A stretch of DNA of 40,470 nucleotides. It comes from Chloroflexota bacterium (GTDB lineage: Bacteria; Chloroflexota; Anaerolineae; B4-G1). Below, piece after piece: positions 1 through 7,466 of this stretch. Each line of letters opens with the position of its first letter. Position 1 is the first letter of the stretch. The notes beneath the pieces were generated by a model. It was not told where the DNA came from. It did not search any database and was given only the letters and a program-made list of their open reading frames with translations. The stretch spans positions 1 through 40,470 of the forward strand of contig JAAZAN010000316.1 in assembly GCA_012514315.1 (NCBI GenBank), in the 5' to 3' direction. Made by a program: the position numbers and the translations under genes.

Positions 1-138
1 CAAATGTAGGCCGTTACAGAGCATGGCGCTCGGATGTCTCGTGTTGTCTCTATGTTCTGACTTCGTGGATAAGCAGAAGCTACCATTATAGCCCATCGGA
101 ATGCTCATGACAACCCCGCGACTCAGCAACTCAGCGAT

Positions 139-280
139 CAGAAGTTCTCAGTACGACCGATGTGTGCGGTGCGCCCAGGCCAGCAGCCTCTCGACAGGGC
201 GGTTTCGGTCGGTCTGAAACCGTTCCCTGCCCTCCAGGCAGCATTCATCAAGTCGTGATATCCATCGTGAGAATCGCTGA
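139..280 (+). repeat. Structured ~140-bp intergenic repeat, copy 1
   Basis: This copy aligns with 34897-35037 at roughly 85% identity with a single 1-nt gap. The best-conserved block is 156-180. Potential RNA helices are AGGC/GCCT (177-180 with 186-189) enclosed by CGCCC/GGGCG, then GGTTTC/GAAACC around 201-221. The AGGC/GCCT helix is kept in both copies while its 5-nt loop differs (CAGCA against TAGAA), which hints at selection on structure. It ends about 18 nt before the -35 box of dedA. It could be a transcribed structured RNA, a regulator-binding element or a small non-autonomous mobile repeat. Nothing in the sequence decides between these. Confidence 0.75.
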
Positions 281-297
281 TCCAGGCTTATTCCCAG

Positions 298-326
298 TTG
301 CTATCTCTGCCCTCTGATGGTATAAT
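298..326 (+). promoter_or_regulatory. Predicted sigma-70-type promoter of dedA
   Basis: The -35 is TTGCTA (298-303), the spacer is 17 bp, and the -10 is a consensus TATAAT (321-326). Transcription would start near 333, leaving a leader of about 160 nt before the DedA start codon. Confidence 0.6.
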
Positions 327-493
327 CCCGTCCACAGTATTCTGGATCCGACCACGCGGCTCCGTCAGTGGGCGCTCAGTAGCCCATTACGTGCCGTTCT
401 AGACCTCCTTCTCGCTCCTTGCTCGCTATCCCAACCACCATAGATGCCAGTTTGGGCAGGACGCTGGAGAGGAAGCCATAGGAAGACACACAA

Positions 494-1171
494 ATGGGTT
501 TGAAGGAAGTCCTCGACGCGATCACACTCTGGGCACAGTCCATCATCAGCACAGCGGGTTACCCAGGCCTCGCGCTAGTTATGTTTCTCGAGAATGTATT
601 CCCTCCGATTCCGTCGGAAGTCGTGCTACCCCTGGCTGGTAGCCTGGTGCTTGACGGACGCTTCACTTTGTTCGGAGTCACTCTGGTGGGTGCCTTGGGT
701 TCTATAGCGGGCGCACTGGTGTTTTATGCGATTGGCCATCTGCTCGGTGAGGACCGTACGCGTGAGCTCATCTGCACGTTTGGCAAGTGGTTGATGTTGT
801 CCGAGACGGACTTCGATAAGGCTCTTGATTGGTTCAATCGGTATGGGGAAGGCGTCATTTTCTTCGGCCGCATGGTTCCCATCGTGCGAAGCCTGGTGTC
901 GATTCCAGCAGGTATCGCGACGATGAATCTTGTGCGCTTCTGCGCGTATACGGCCGTGGGTACGGGTCTGTGGAGTTTCCTGCTGGCGTTTGCGGGTTAC
1001 CTCTTGGGGCAGAGTTGGCCCCTGGTGAGCGAGTGGATTGGACGTTACGAGAAGATTATCCTTGTTCTTGTTATTGCCGCCATCATCGCGTTTGTGGTCA
1101 GTCGACTGCTGCAACGTCGTCGCGTGAAGGCAATGCAGATGGCGCTTAGTGAGAGACAGAAGGGGCGCTGA
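494..1171 (+). CDS. DedA family membrane protein
   Basis: This 225-residue integral membrane protein belongs to the DedA/VTT (SNARE-associated) family, whose members are linked to envelope homeostasis and, in some cases, recycling of polyprenyl-phosphate or phospholipid carriers at the cytoplasmic membrane. The family signature is visible. An early acidic/proline motif (E33, then PPIPSE at 37-42) is followed by the block GRMVPIVRSLVSIPAG (125-140) with conserved R126, P129 and R132. Re-entrant and membrane-spanning hydrophobic stretches lie around 23-80 and 150-205, and the tail is basic (RRRVK). The ATG start has only a weak upstream AGGAAG. The gene converges on the PrsW gene with an 11-bp gap. 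The family is certain; the transported substrate cannot be inferred. Confidence 0.92.
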   Translation: MGLKEVLDAITLWAQSIISTAGYPGLALVMFLENVFPPIPSEVVLPLAGSLVLDGRFTLFGVTLVGALGSIAGALVFYAIGHLLGEDRTRELICTFGKWLMLSETDFDKALDWFNRYGEGVIFFGRMVPIVRSLVSIPAGIATMNLVRFCAYTAVGTGLWSFLLAFAGYLLGQSWPLVSEWIGRYEKIILVLVIAAIIAFVVSRLLQRRRVKAMQMALSERQKGR

Positions 1172-1182
1172 CCTCTAGCCAG

Positions 1183-2448
1183 TCAAACCTGAAGCCCGCA
1201 CGCCGGTGTGGGCGCATCGTTCTCACCTTCAGTGCCGTGGGCTTGTCGCTGGCTTCCTAACTTGCGGCCTGCTTGCAGCACGGCTGTCAGCAAGGTGCCC
1301 GCCATAAGCGCCAGGACTGCCCACAGCGCTCGAGCGCTCATTGACATGAGCCATACGGATGGCCCCGTCCCTCTGTTGGCCTCGGCTGCCAGCTCCAGCA
1401 GGGCTGAACCGACGGCAGCAGCGTTCCAGAGAGCGTGGAATAGAACCGCCAGTCCATACGCACTCAGAAATCGAAGTGGATGACGTCGTGTTGTCCACAA
1501 CTGAGTCCATCCCCAGCCAACCAGTCCTCCTGTAGCACAGTGCATCACAGTGGCTGCACCTCGTGCGAGTGCGACCATACCCCAGCCCGTTTCGCCACCG
1601 ATCGAACCGTTGAGAAGGTTCTCAGATAGGGCAAACCCTGCACCACTGGCGACTCCCCACAGGAATCCTCGGGCAGGTGTTGGGCGGAGCCAGACTCCGA
1701 ATACACCCATTGTCAGGGTCTTGATTGCTTCCTCCAAAAGTGGTACGGGAATTGTCACAAATCCGAGCACAGATACGATGACCCAAGGTGAGAGAAGCAA
1801 TCCGGCCAGTTCAGCACTGTCGGATAGAAGCGTGGGGTCTTCTAGCCTATTCACCAGATTCATTACGCTGTCCGTACCGCCTGGAATGATCGAGATGATG
1901 ACTGCTACCACCACGATCAATACAAGAATGGCGACGCCCTCGGCCAGAAGTGCTGCCGCAGTGCCTACGATGCCTCCGCCTGCCAATCCGGCTGTAACCT
2001 CGCGGTGAGAGCACCTTTCTCCCCGCAATGTCGAGTTCACCCACCATAGGATAGCCAGTGACGGTGTGACCATCGCTCCAGTGTGGAACGGGATCAACAG
2101 CCATCGGCGCAGCGCAGGCGATACCCTGGATAGAGCGACCCCGCCTACGACGAAGATGATCCAGATCAAGAGAACGCGCCAGTGTCGCGAGGTTGTGAAG
2201 GGACGGGATGGCTGCGCACGCCACCCCGCCCATCCGTGGAAAGTCAATGGGATGCCCAGACCCAATCCGATCGCTATCAGACCGCTGAGCATCATAATGC
2301 CAGTCATATCGGGCTTCACTACCCCGACGGCCGATAGCACCAGTGCTGTCAGCGCAGTGAGTGCGGCTACGATGGACAGACTTACTCCTACCAGGCTAGC
2401 GCCAAGCCAGACCAGGCGGCGTGGCATCCGGCGATCTAGAGCGCTCAC
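1183..2448 (-). CDS. PrsW family intramembrane metalloprotease
   Basis: This 421-residue polytopic membrane protein is of the PrsW/RsiW-protease type (CPBP-like glutamic/metallo proteases). Family members cleave membrane substrates such as anti-sigma factors. The signature residues are all present: EEAIK (239-243), FALSEN (272-277) with E276, H303 in a further helix, and HALWN (338-342). At least eight hydrophobic segments are visible. The GTG start overlaps the stop codon of the upstream DsbA-like/cyclophilin gene (GTGA overlap), and GAGGAG lies a few bases before it, so the two are translationally coupled. Bacillus PrsW processes RsiW. Here the partner in the operon is a thiol-redox/foldase lipoprotein, which suggests an envelope stress role, but no substrate is identifiable. 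Confidence 0.88.
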   Translation of the reverse strand: MSALDRRMPRRLVWLGASLVGVSLSIVAALTALTALVLSAVGVVKPDMTGIMMLSGLIAIGLGLGIPLTFHGWAGWRAQPSRPFTTSRHWRVLLIWIIFVVGGVALSRVSPALRRWLLIPFHTGAMVTPSLAILWWVNSTLRGERCSHREVTAGLAGGGIVGTAAALLAEGVAILVLIVVVAVIISIIPGGTDSVMNLVNRLEDPTLLSDSAELAGLLLSPWVIVSVLGFVTIPVPLLEEAIKTLTMGVFGVWLRPTPARGFLWGVASGAGFALSENLLNGSIGGETGWGMVALARGAATVMHCATGGLVGWGWTQLWTTRRHPLRFLSAYGLAVLFHALWNAAAVGSALLELAAEANRGTGPSVWLMSMSARALWAVLALMAGTLLTAVLQAGRKLGSQRQAHGTEGENDAPTPACGLQV

Positions 2449-3713
2449 ATCTCCTCGATGATCACAGTCTCAATCGTATCTCCGGGCGGTAGATCCGGGT
2501 TCTGGCCGGGATCTCGTGCGGTCAGGCTCTCAACCACGTCCAATCCCTCGACCACACGGCCGATCACCGTGTAGTTGCCATCCAGATCAGGCAGCGGCGC
2601 ATAGGTGATAAAGAATTGGCTCCCAACCGTGCTGGTTCCCGGCCCGGCGCTGGCCATACCCACTACTCCGGGTGCATCGAACCGGAGGTCGGGTGACGTC
2701 TCATCGTCGCACTGGTATCCGGGGCGCCCCAGCCCTGTGTTCGTGGGATCACCGGTTTGCGCGACAAAACCTGGGACTACGCGGAAGAAGGTCACACCAT
2801 CGTACCACCCATCTTGCGCCAGGAAAGCGAAGCTGTTGACCGTGACGGGAGCTTGTTCTGCGTAGAGTTCGATGACGATGTCGCCTTTGTCCGTGCGGAT
2901 GGTGGCCGTATACTGACGATCTGGGTCGATAACCTGCGGTGGGATATCGGTATGGACACGTGGTTGGAGCTGCATCACACGAATGAAGGCATCCACCAAG
3001 GCGGGATGAAGCCCTAACTCATCGGTCGGATAGAGGACACCGTTGATGATGTAACTCGGCGTGCCAGGCAGTCGAGCTGCCTGGGCGGTCTCCCCATCTG
3101 CTACTACCTTGTCACGATAGATGTGCTCTTCCAGGTCCCGTGCGAACTGCTCGGTATCCAGTCCCAGCTGTCCTGCGTACTCCACCAACTTCGCCGGTAT
3201 ATCATCGGACGATAGTCCGTTCCATTCGCTCTGTCGATCGTATAACAGATCGTGCATCTCCCAGAACTTGCCTTGTGCACCGGCTGCCTCGGTGGCTTCA
3301 CCGGTGATGATCGCGTGCTCGTGAAAGCTCAGCGGAAAATGACGATAGACTGACCCGAACTCCTCACCGTATGTATCTTCCAGATACACTCGCAGCCTTG
3401 ATAGCGCTGCGCAGCCTGGTCACTGAAAGTCCGCATACTCGATCAGGACGATCGATCCATTGATGTTGCCCTCGATGTGATCGCCCTCGTGGATCTCGGG
3501 AATCCCCTCGATCTTCGGAAACTCGATTGGGGCCACACGACAGGTAGCCGGGGCTGCGGGCATAGACGTAACGAAAGGCGTGGGGGTAGCCACATCTGGG
3601 GCCGATGTCGGAGACGGTGGCGCGACGGTCTCGGTCGACGCGACCTTGTTCGCACTACACCCAACTACCAGCACCAGAAGCAGGCTGGCCATCGCCAGCG
3701 CTGTCTTGCGCAT
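2445..3713 (-). CDS. Putative selenocysteine DsbA-like/cyclophilin fusion lipoprotein
   Basis: If the single in-frame TGA (3420-3422) is read as selenocysteine, this is one protein of 422 residues. Order: a lipoprotein signal peptide with lipobox LVVGC (C19), a Thr/Pro/Ser-rich linker to about 80, a DsbA-like thioredoxin domain (about 80-250), and a cyclophilin peptidyl-prolyl isomerase domain (about 268-422). The redox motif reads DFQ-U-PGC with Sec98 and Cys101. The cis-proline loop is seen as LPGTPSYIING (P219). The cyclophilin core FFRVVPGFVAQTGDP carries the catalytic arginine (R311). The frame is intact on both sides and contains no other stop, and homology runs straight through the TGA. 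The ATG at 3713 has AGGAGG 6-7 nt upstream. A gene caller would split it into 3420-3713 and 2445-3389. The protein would sit on the outer face of the membrane, oxidising or isomerising thiols and prolines of exported proteins. The alternative is a Cys-to-TGA nonsense mutation or a sequencing error. Confidence 0.8.
3380..3422 (-). promoter_or_regulatory. SECIS-like stem-loop at the in-frame UGA
   Basis: Reading the mRNA 3' of UGA (3422-3420), the next bases CCAG (3419-3416) pair with CUGG (3383-3380). Inside these, CGCAGC (3411-3406) pairs perfectly with GCUGCG (3396-3391) around a 9-nt apical loop GCUAUCAAG (3405-3397) that begins with G. The upper helix begins 9 nt after the UGA and the whole element spans about 40 nt. 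This matches the geometry of bacterial SECIS elements such as that of E. coli fdhF: UGA at the base, internal asymmetry, an upper hairpin roughly 10 nt downstream, and an early G in the apical loop. SelB recognition is inferred, not shown. Confidence 0.65.
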
Positions 3714-3742
3714 TGTATCCTCCTATTGCCAGAATGGGAAGG

Positions 3743-3748
3743 ATTGTA
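3743..3748 (-). promoter_or_regulatory. Extended -10 promoter of the DsbA-like/cyclophilin gene
   Basis: On the minus strand a consensus-like TACAAT is preceded by TGG, giving an extended -10 (TGn-TACAAT). No good -35 lies 16-18 bp upstream. The predicted start near 3736 leaves a leader of about 23 nt containing AGGAGG before the ATG at 3713. Confidence 0.45.
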
Positions 3749-3814
3749 CCATGGATGGTCCAAGTGGGCTACCATCACCGCGCTGTGTGCCCAACGTACG
3801 ATGGTTCAATTCAA

Positions 3815-3843
3815 TTGGCAGGTAGCGCGGTTCTGACTACAAT
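3815..3843 (+). promoter_or_regulatory. Predicted promoter of pcm
   Basis: The -35 is TTGGCA (3815-3820), the spacer is 17 bp, and the -10 is TACAAT (3838-3843). It is divergent from the selenoprotein-candidate promoter and lies about 60 nt upstream of the pcm start. Confidence 0.6.
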
Positions 3844-3904
3844 GAATGAGCTGACTCGGGATGTTACGCGATTGTACTCAAGCGCACGGGTCAGGGGGTG
3901 AGCG

Positions 3905-4537
3905 ATGATTGAGCTGATTAAGAGCCGGGGTGTCACCAATCAAGCCGTGCTGAATGCGATGCAAGCGGTGCCACGCCACGTATTTGTTCCTGAAGAAGAG
4001 CGGGGGTACGCCTATGGGGACCACCCGCTCCCCATCGGATGTGGTCAGACGATCTCTCAGCCCTACATTGTGGCGCTGATGACCGATCTGCTGGAACTGC
4101 GGTCTGGTGACAAGGTGCTGGAGGTCGGTCTGGGCTCTGGCTATCAGGCGGCTGTTCTGGCCGAGATGCCTGGCGTCGAGGTATTCGCCATTGAGATCAT
4201 TCCTGAACTAGCCGAGCGCGCGCAAGAACGTCTCGCGAGCCTCGGGTACACGCAGATTCACTGCAAACAAGGCGATGGGTACTTCGGCTGGCCAGAGGAA
4301 GCGCCCTTTAACGCAATTGTTGTGACTGCAGCACCTGAGAAGGTGCCTCCCCCGCTGGAGGAGCAACTGGCAATCGGTGGGCGGCTGGTTGTCCCGGTGG
4401 GGCCTCCTGGCGGCTATCAGACACTCTGGAAAATCACTCGGAGAGCTGACGGTACGTACCATAGACTCCGGCATAGTGGGGTGGCGTTCGTGCCATTCAC
4501 CGGCGCTGGCGTCGGAGGCGACGAGGGCGTGCATTAG
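3905..4537 (+). CDS. pcm: Protein-L-isoaspartate O-methyltransferase
   Basis: This 210-residue cytosolic SAM-dependent enzyme methylates L-isoaspartyl residues in damaged proteins to start their repair. The N-terminal family block (VPRHVFVPEE, 22-31) is followed by the substrate-binding GQTISQPYIVALM (48-60) and SAM motif I VLEVGLGSGYQAA (71-83). The late block AIVVTAAPEKVPPPL contains the post-motif II signature. The ATG is the only possible start, because an in-frame stop lies two codons upstream. A purine-rich AGGGGGTGA precedes it. The C-terminal tail after 'FVPFTG' is short and glycine-rich. The gene is transcribed alone from its own promoter, next to a protein-folding gene on the opposite strand. 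Confidence 0.95.
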   Translation: MIELIKSRGVTNQAVLNAMQAVPRHVFVPEEERGYAYGDHPLPIGCGQTISQPYIVALMTDLLELRSGDKVLEVGLGSGYQAAVLAEMPGVEVFAIEIIPELAERAQERLASLGYTQIHCKQGDGYFGWPEEAPFNAIVVTAAPEKVPPPLEEQLAIGGRLVVPVGPPGGYQTLWKITRRADGTYHRLRHSGVAFVPFTGAGVGGDEGVH

Positions 4538-4634
4538 TTGCACAAGGTTATGCTCTGCTGCTGTGTAGTCGATAGTGACCGTCGCCAACTGGGTGTGCTG
4601 GACGCCTTAGCCGCGTCCAAGTCGCTTGGATCCG

Positions 4635-4663
4635 TTGACGGTTGTTTCCATCAGCGGTACAAT
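4635..4663 (+). promoter_or_regulatory. Predicted promoter of the R3H ATPase-tmk operon
   Basis: The -35 is TTGACG (4635-4640), the spacer is 17 bp, and the -10 is TACAAT (4658-4663). The predicted start near 4670 leaves a leader of about 36 nt before the GTG at 4706. Confidence 0.7.
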
Positions 4664-4705
4664 ATTGGATATACCATACTGGGACAGACGTAGTGGATTT
4701 CAGGG

Positions 4706-6289
4706 GTGCTTTTGGGACAGGATAAGGGAAACTTCGAGAATCATATTACAGATGATCTGGATGCTATGTTGGCGGTTCTGCCTGCTGACACCTGCGCTTC
4801 TCTGAAGGAGGTAAGTCAGTGGGATGAGCTGCTCGAGGTGATCTTGGATCTGGGGCGTGTGCCGACTGCTCGTTATACGCACGGTGAGGTAGTTCTTCGA
4901 AACTCGGAAGTCACATCGGCGGAGATTGAGTACGTCGTGGCGCGTGTCGGTGAGTTTGATGCGGACAATCGTGCGGGCATCGCGCGCACGTTGCATCGGA
5001 TCGCCGCGATCCGCAATCGCAAGGGAGATGTCGTTGGGCTGACGTGCCGGGTGGGACGCGCTGTGTATGGCACAATTGCGATCATCCAGGACATAATCGA
5101 GAGTGGTAGGAGCTCGTTGTTGCTTGGACGTCCTGGCGTGGGAAAGACCACCATGTTGCGCGAGGCGGCGCGCGTCCTCGCCGATAAGAAACGCGTCATC
5201 ATTGTCGATACCTCCAACGAGATTGGAGGGGATGGAGATATACCCCATCCTGCGGTGGGCCGTGCCCGACGTATGCAGGTGGAAATGCCATCGCTGCAGC
5301 ACGAAGTGATGATCGAAGCCGTAGAGAATCACAATCCTGAGGTCATCATCATCGATGAGATTGGGCGCGAGCTCGAGGCAATGGCCGCACGAACCATCGC
5401 TGAACGCGGCGTTCAGTTGATTGCCACGGCTCACGGCAACACCCTGGATAACTTGCTACTGAACCCAACTCTCTCCGACTTGGTTGGAGGGATCGAGAGT
5501 GTTACGCTATCAGATGAGGAGGCGCGACGGCGAGGCACACAGAAGACGATCCTTGAACGTCGAGCGCCGCCCACCTTCGATGTGCTGATCGAAATACAGG
5601 ATCGCCAGCGTTTGCTGATCCACCATGATGTGACACATTCTGTGGATGCGCTGCTACGTGGACGCGCTATGCAGACCGAACTGCGCTATCGTGACCCACA
5701 TGGGGACGTGCGTAGGGAGACCACCACATCAATCGTATCCGAAGCCGACGGTGGAGGTGAGCCATTCGTTGCACCGGTGTCCGCTCACTTCTCTCAGGCT
5801 CAGCGCACTCAAGAGCCACTGCGCATCTTTCCTTACGGAGTGGCCCGCGATCGGCTGGAGCGAGCCGCCCGGCGTATGCACGTGCCAATTCACATCGTGA
5901 AGCTTCTGGGTGAAGCTGAGTTGATGATCACGACGAAGTCGTTCTATCGCAAGCGACCGCGCATCATCACGGAGGTGGAGCGGAAGGGATTGCCCATTTA
6001 CGTCTTGCGGGCCAACAGTGTGTCCCAGATGGAGGCCTGTCTCCGAGATATCTTCGAGCTCGAGTCGGTCGATGCCGCGGAACTGCATCCCGCTCTTCAG
6101 GAGGCCCGGGAAGCCATCCGCCAGGTGTTGGCTGGTATGCCGATGGTGGAGCTTAGCGCCCAGAATGCGTCTGTCCGGCGCAAGCAACACGAGATGGCTC
6201 GTGAAGCGGACCTCACTTCCGATTCCACGGGCAAGGAACCCAATCGGCGGGTGTGCATCTACCGGGATCCTGGTGACAGGAGAGACTAG
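4706..6289 (+). CDS. AAA ATPase with C-terminal R3H domain (SpoIIIAA/Ycf45-like)
   Basis: This 527-residue cytosolic ATPase belongs to the family that includes chloroplast Ycf45 and SpoIIIAA-like secretion-type ATPases. The ATPase domain shows Walker A GRPGVGKTT (141-149), Walker B VIIIDEIG (213-220) and the family signature DTSNEIGGDGDIPHPAVG (168-185). A variable middle region (about 330-450) leads to a C-terminal R3H single-stranded nucleic-acid-binding domain. In that domain ASVRRKQHEMA carries the R-x3-H pattern and is followed by GKEPNRRVCIY. The GTG start lacks a strong Shine-Dalgarno sequence. An alternative internal ATG exists near codon 21. The stop codon shares its last base with the GTG start of tmk (TAGTG), so the two are co-translated. 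The cellular role is not established; RNA or ssDNA binding is inferred from R3H. Confidence 0.88.
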   Translation: MLLGQDKGNFENHITDDLDAMLAVLPADTCASLKEVSQWDELLEVILDLGRVPTARYTHGEVVLRNSEVTSAEIEYVVARVGEFDADNRAGIARTLHRIAAIRNRKGDVVGLTCRVGRAVYGTIAIIQDIIESGRSSLLLGRPGVGKTTMLREAARVLADKKRVIIVDTSNEIGGDGDIPHPAVGRARRMQVEMPSLQHEVMIEAVENHNPEVIIIDEIGRELEAMAARTIAERGVQLIATAHGNTLDNLLLNPTLSDLVGGIESVTLSDEEARRRGTQKTILERRAPPTFDVLIEIQDRQRLLIHHDVTHSVDALLRGRAMQTELRYRDPHGDVRRETTTSIVSEADGGGEPFVAPVSAHFSQAQRTQEPLRIFPYGVARDRLERAARRMHVPIHIVKLLGEAELMITTKSFYRKRPRIITEVERKGLPIYVLRANSVSQMEACLRDIFELESVDAAELHPALQEAREAIRQVLAGMPMVELSAQNASVRRKQHEMAREADLTSDSTGKEPNRRVCIYRDPGDRRD

Positions 6290-6951
6290 TGGGCTATTTC
6301 ATCACGCTGGAGGGTCCGGACGGTGGAGGAAAGACGACACAGGCGCAGCTCCTCGTCTGTGAACTGGGGAAACAAGGTTACGACGTGTTGCTCACGCGGG
6401 AACCTGGCGGTACGGACATCGGTGACGAGATTCGTGCTATACTACACGATCGGCGCCACACGATGATGGATGCGAGAACCGAGATTCTGCTCTACTCAGC
6501 CTCTCGATCGCAACACGTAGTCCAGACCATCATACCGGCGCTGGAAGCTGGGCGCGTTGTGATCAGCGATCGCTACGCTGATAGCACTTTAGCATACCAG
6601 GGGTATGGGCGTGGGCTTGACCTCGACATGTTGCGGGTCATTACCTCGTATGCCACACGTGATCTCGAACCCGACCTCACCCTGTGCCTGGATATCGCAC
6701 CGGAGGATGGACTTCGGCGGCGGCGCGAGAATGATGGAGAGTGGAATCGACTGGATGCTGAGAGCCTGGAGTTCCATCACAGGACCCGCGCCGGATACCT
6801 CGAATTGGCTGGCCGGTCCCCCAGCCGCTGGGTCATTATTGATGCTGCACGCCCAGCGCCAGACGTATTCGCCCAGATCAGTGAGGTCGTCAGCGCGCGC
6901 TTGGCAGAAATGCGCATCTCGACCGAGATATGGGACCAGCGGAGGACCTAG
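6289..6951 (+). CDS. tmk: Thymidylate kinase
   Basis: This 220-residue kinase phosphorylates dTMP to dTDP with ATP in dTTP synthesis. The P-loop is GPDGGGKTT (9-17). The dTMP-binding REPGGT motif follows. The DRYADSTLAYQG block is diagnostic for bacterial Tmk. A lid region RRRENDGEWNRLD carries basic residues. The GTG start is preceded by AGGAGAG and overlaps the stop of the upstream ATPase gene by one base. The 3' end is convergent with the zinc-ribbon gene. The two genes share the palindrome CTAG (6948-6951), which supplies the TAG stop on both strands. Confidence 0.96.
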   Translation: MGYFITLEGPDGGGKTTQAQLLVCELGKQGYDVLLTREPGGTDIGDEIRAILHDRRHTMMDARTEILLYSASRSQHVVQTIIPALEAGRVVISDRYADSTLAYQGYGRGLDLDMLRVITSYATRDLEPDLTLCLDIAPEDGLRRRRENDGEWNRLDAESLEFHHRTRAGYLELAGRSPSRWVIIDAARPAPDVFAQISEVVSARLAEMRISTEIWDQRRT

Positions 6952-7349
6952 AAATCCATGTCGTCATCAAGGCCAGCGTCGCCTTCCCCCATCAACTCGG
7001 GCATGGATTGCTCGATAGCCTCTGGGTCTTCGCCAGCTTCCAGGCGACCGATCACCTCATCGAACTCGGGGCCCAGTTCTTCGCCGACCTCGTCGCTCAT
7101 CTTACGCATCCAGCGCCCCAGACTTTTGGGGTCGTCTTCGTCCAAGTCGGGGAGGTCGCTGAAATCTGACATGTCGTCAAGACGGCTCTCCTCGGAACGG
7201 ATGACCCGAACGCGAGATACTAGACGTTGCAGTTTGTCGCTCTGGCAACGGGGGCACACCGGGTGCCCGGTCTCGGCCTCCGCGAAAGAGCGCCAGAAGA
7301 TGGACACGCGTCGGCGACAATTCTGACAGCGATACTCGTAGATCGGCAC
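6948..7349 (-). CDS. FmdB-type zinc ribbon protein with acidic tail
   Basis: This small protein of 133 residues starts with PIYEYRCQNC, the hallmark of the FmdB/CxxC_CxxC_SSSS zinc-ribbon family. A second CPRC pair completes a likely zinc site. After residue ~55 the usual short family pattern gives way to a long acidic region (runs such as DLPDLDEDD) and a Met/Asp/Glu-rich C-terminus, so the protein is longer than typical ~70-110-residue members. The GTG at 7349 is chosen because it gives the canonical M-PIYEY start and has GGAGGGA just upstream. A TTG further upstream would only add five residues. Functions in this family are mostly unknown. The name comes from an FmdB regulatory protein, but regulation is not demonstrated here. 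Confidence 0.8.
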   Translation of the reverse strand: MPIYEYRCQNCRRRVSIFWRSFAEAETGHPVCPRCQSDKLQRLVSRVRVIRSEESRLDDMSDFSDLPDLDEDDPKSLGRWMRKMSDEVGEELGPEFDEVIGRLEAGEDPEAIEQSMPELMGEGDAGLDDDMDF

Positions 7350-7466
7350 GTCTCCCTCCAACAATCACAGTGTTGTAGTGATCCGTCGGTGAATTGGATC
7401 AGAACGTACAAGTGACACACTGAGTATACCAGCTAACACAGACGTCGCAAGTAGGAGCGATAATTG

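Larger units (their letters stand above)
1..493. other. Gene-free leader region before dedA
   Basis: I find no convincing coding frame here. The first ~138 bases show no recognisable element. Bases 139-280 are one copy of a structured repeat whose second copy lies at 34897-35037. Bases 298-326 hold a sigma-70-type promoter, followed by a leader of about 160 nt to the dedA start. The leader carries pyrimidine-rich tracts (for example near 400-430) but no clear terminator or riboswitch signature that I recognise. Confidence 0.6.

Noticed and set aside
3389..3713. Reading the 3420-3713 and 2445-3389 segments as two separate genes
   Set aside because: The second segment would have to start at a GTG inside the DsbA fold without a ribosome site, and the first would end in mid-strand just before the redox motif. 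The two are in the same frame with one TGA at the motif cysteine.
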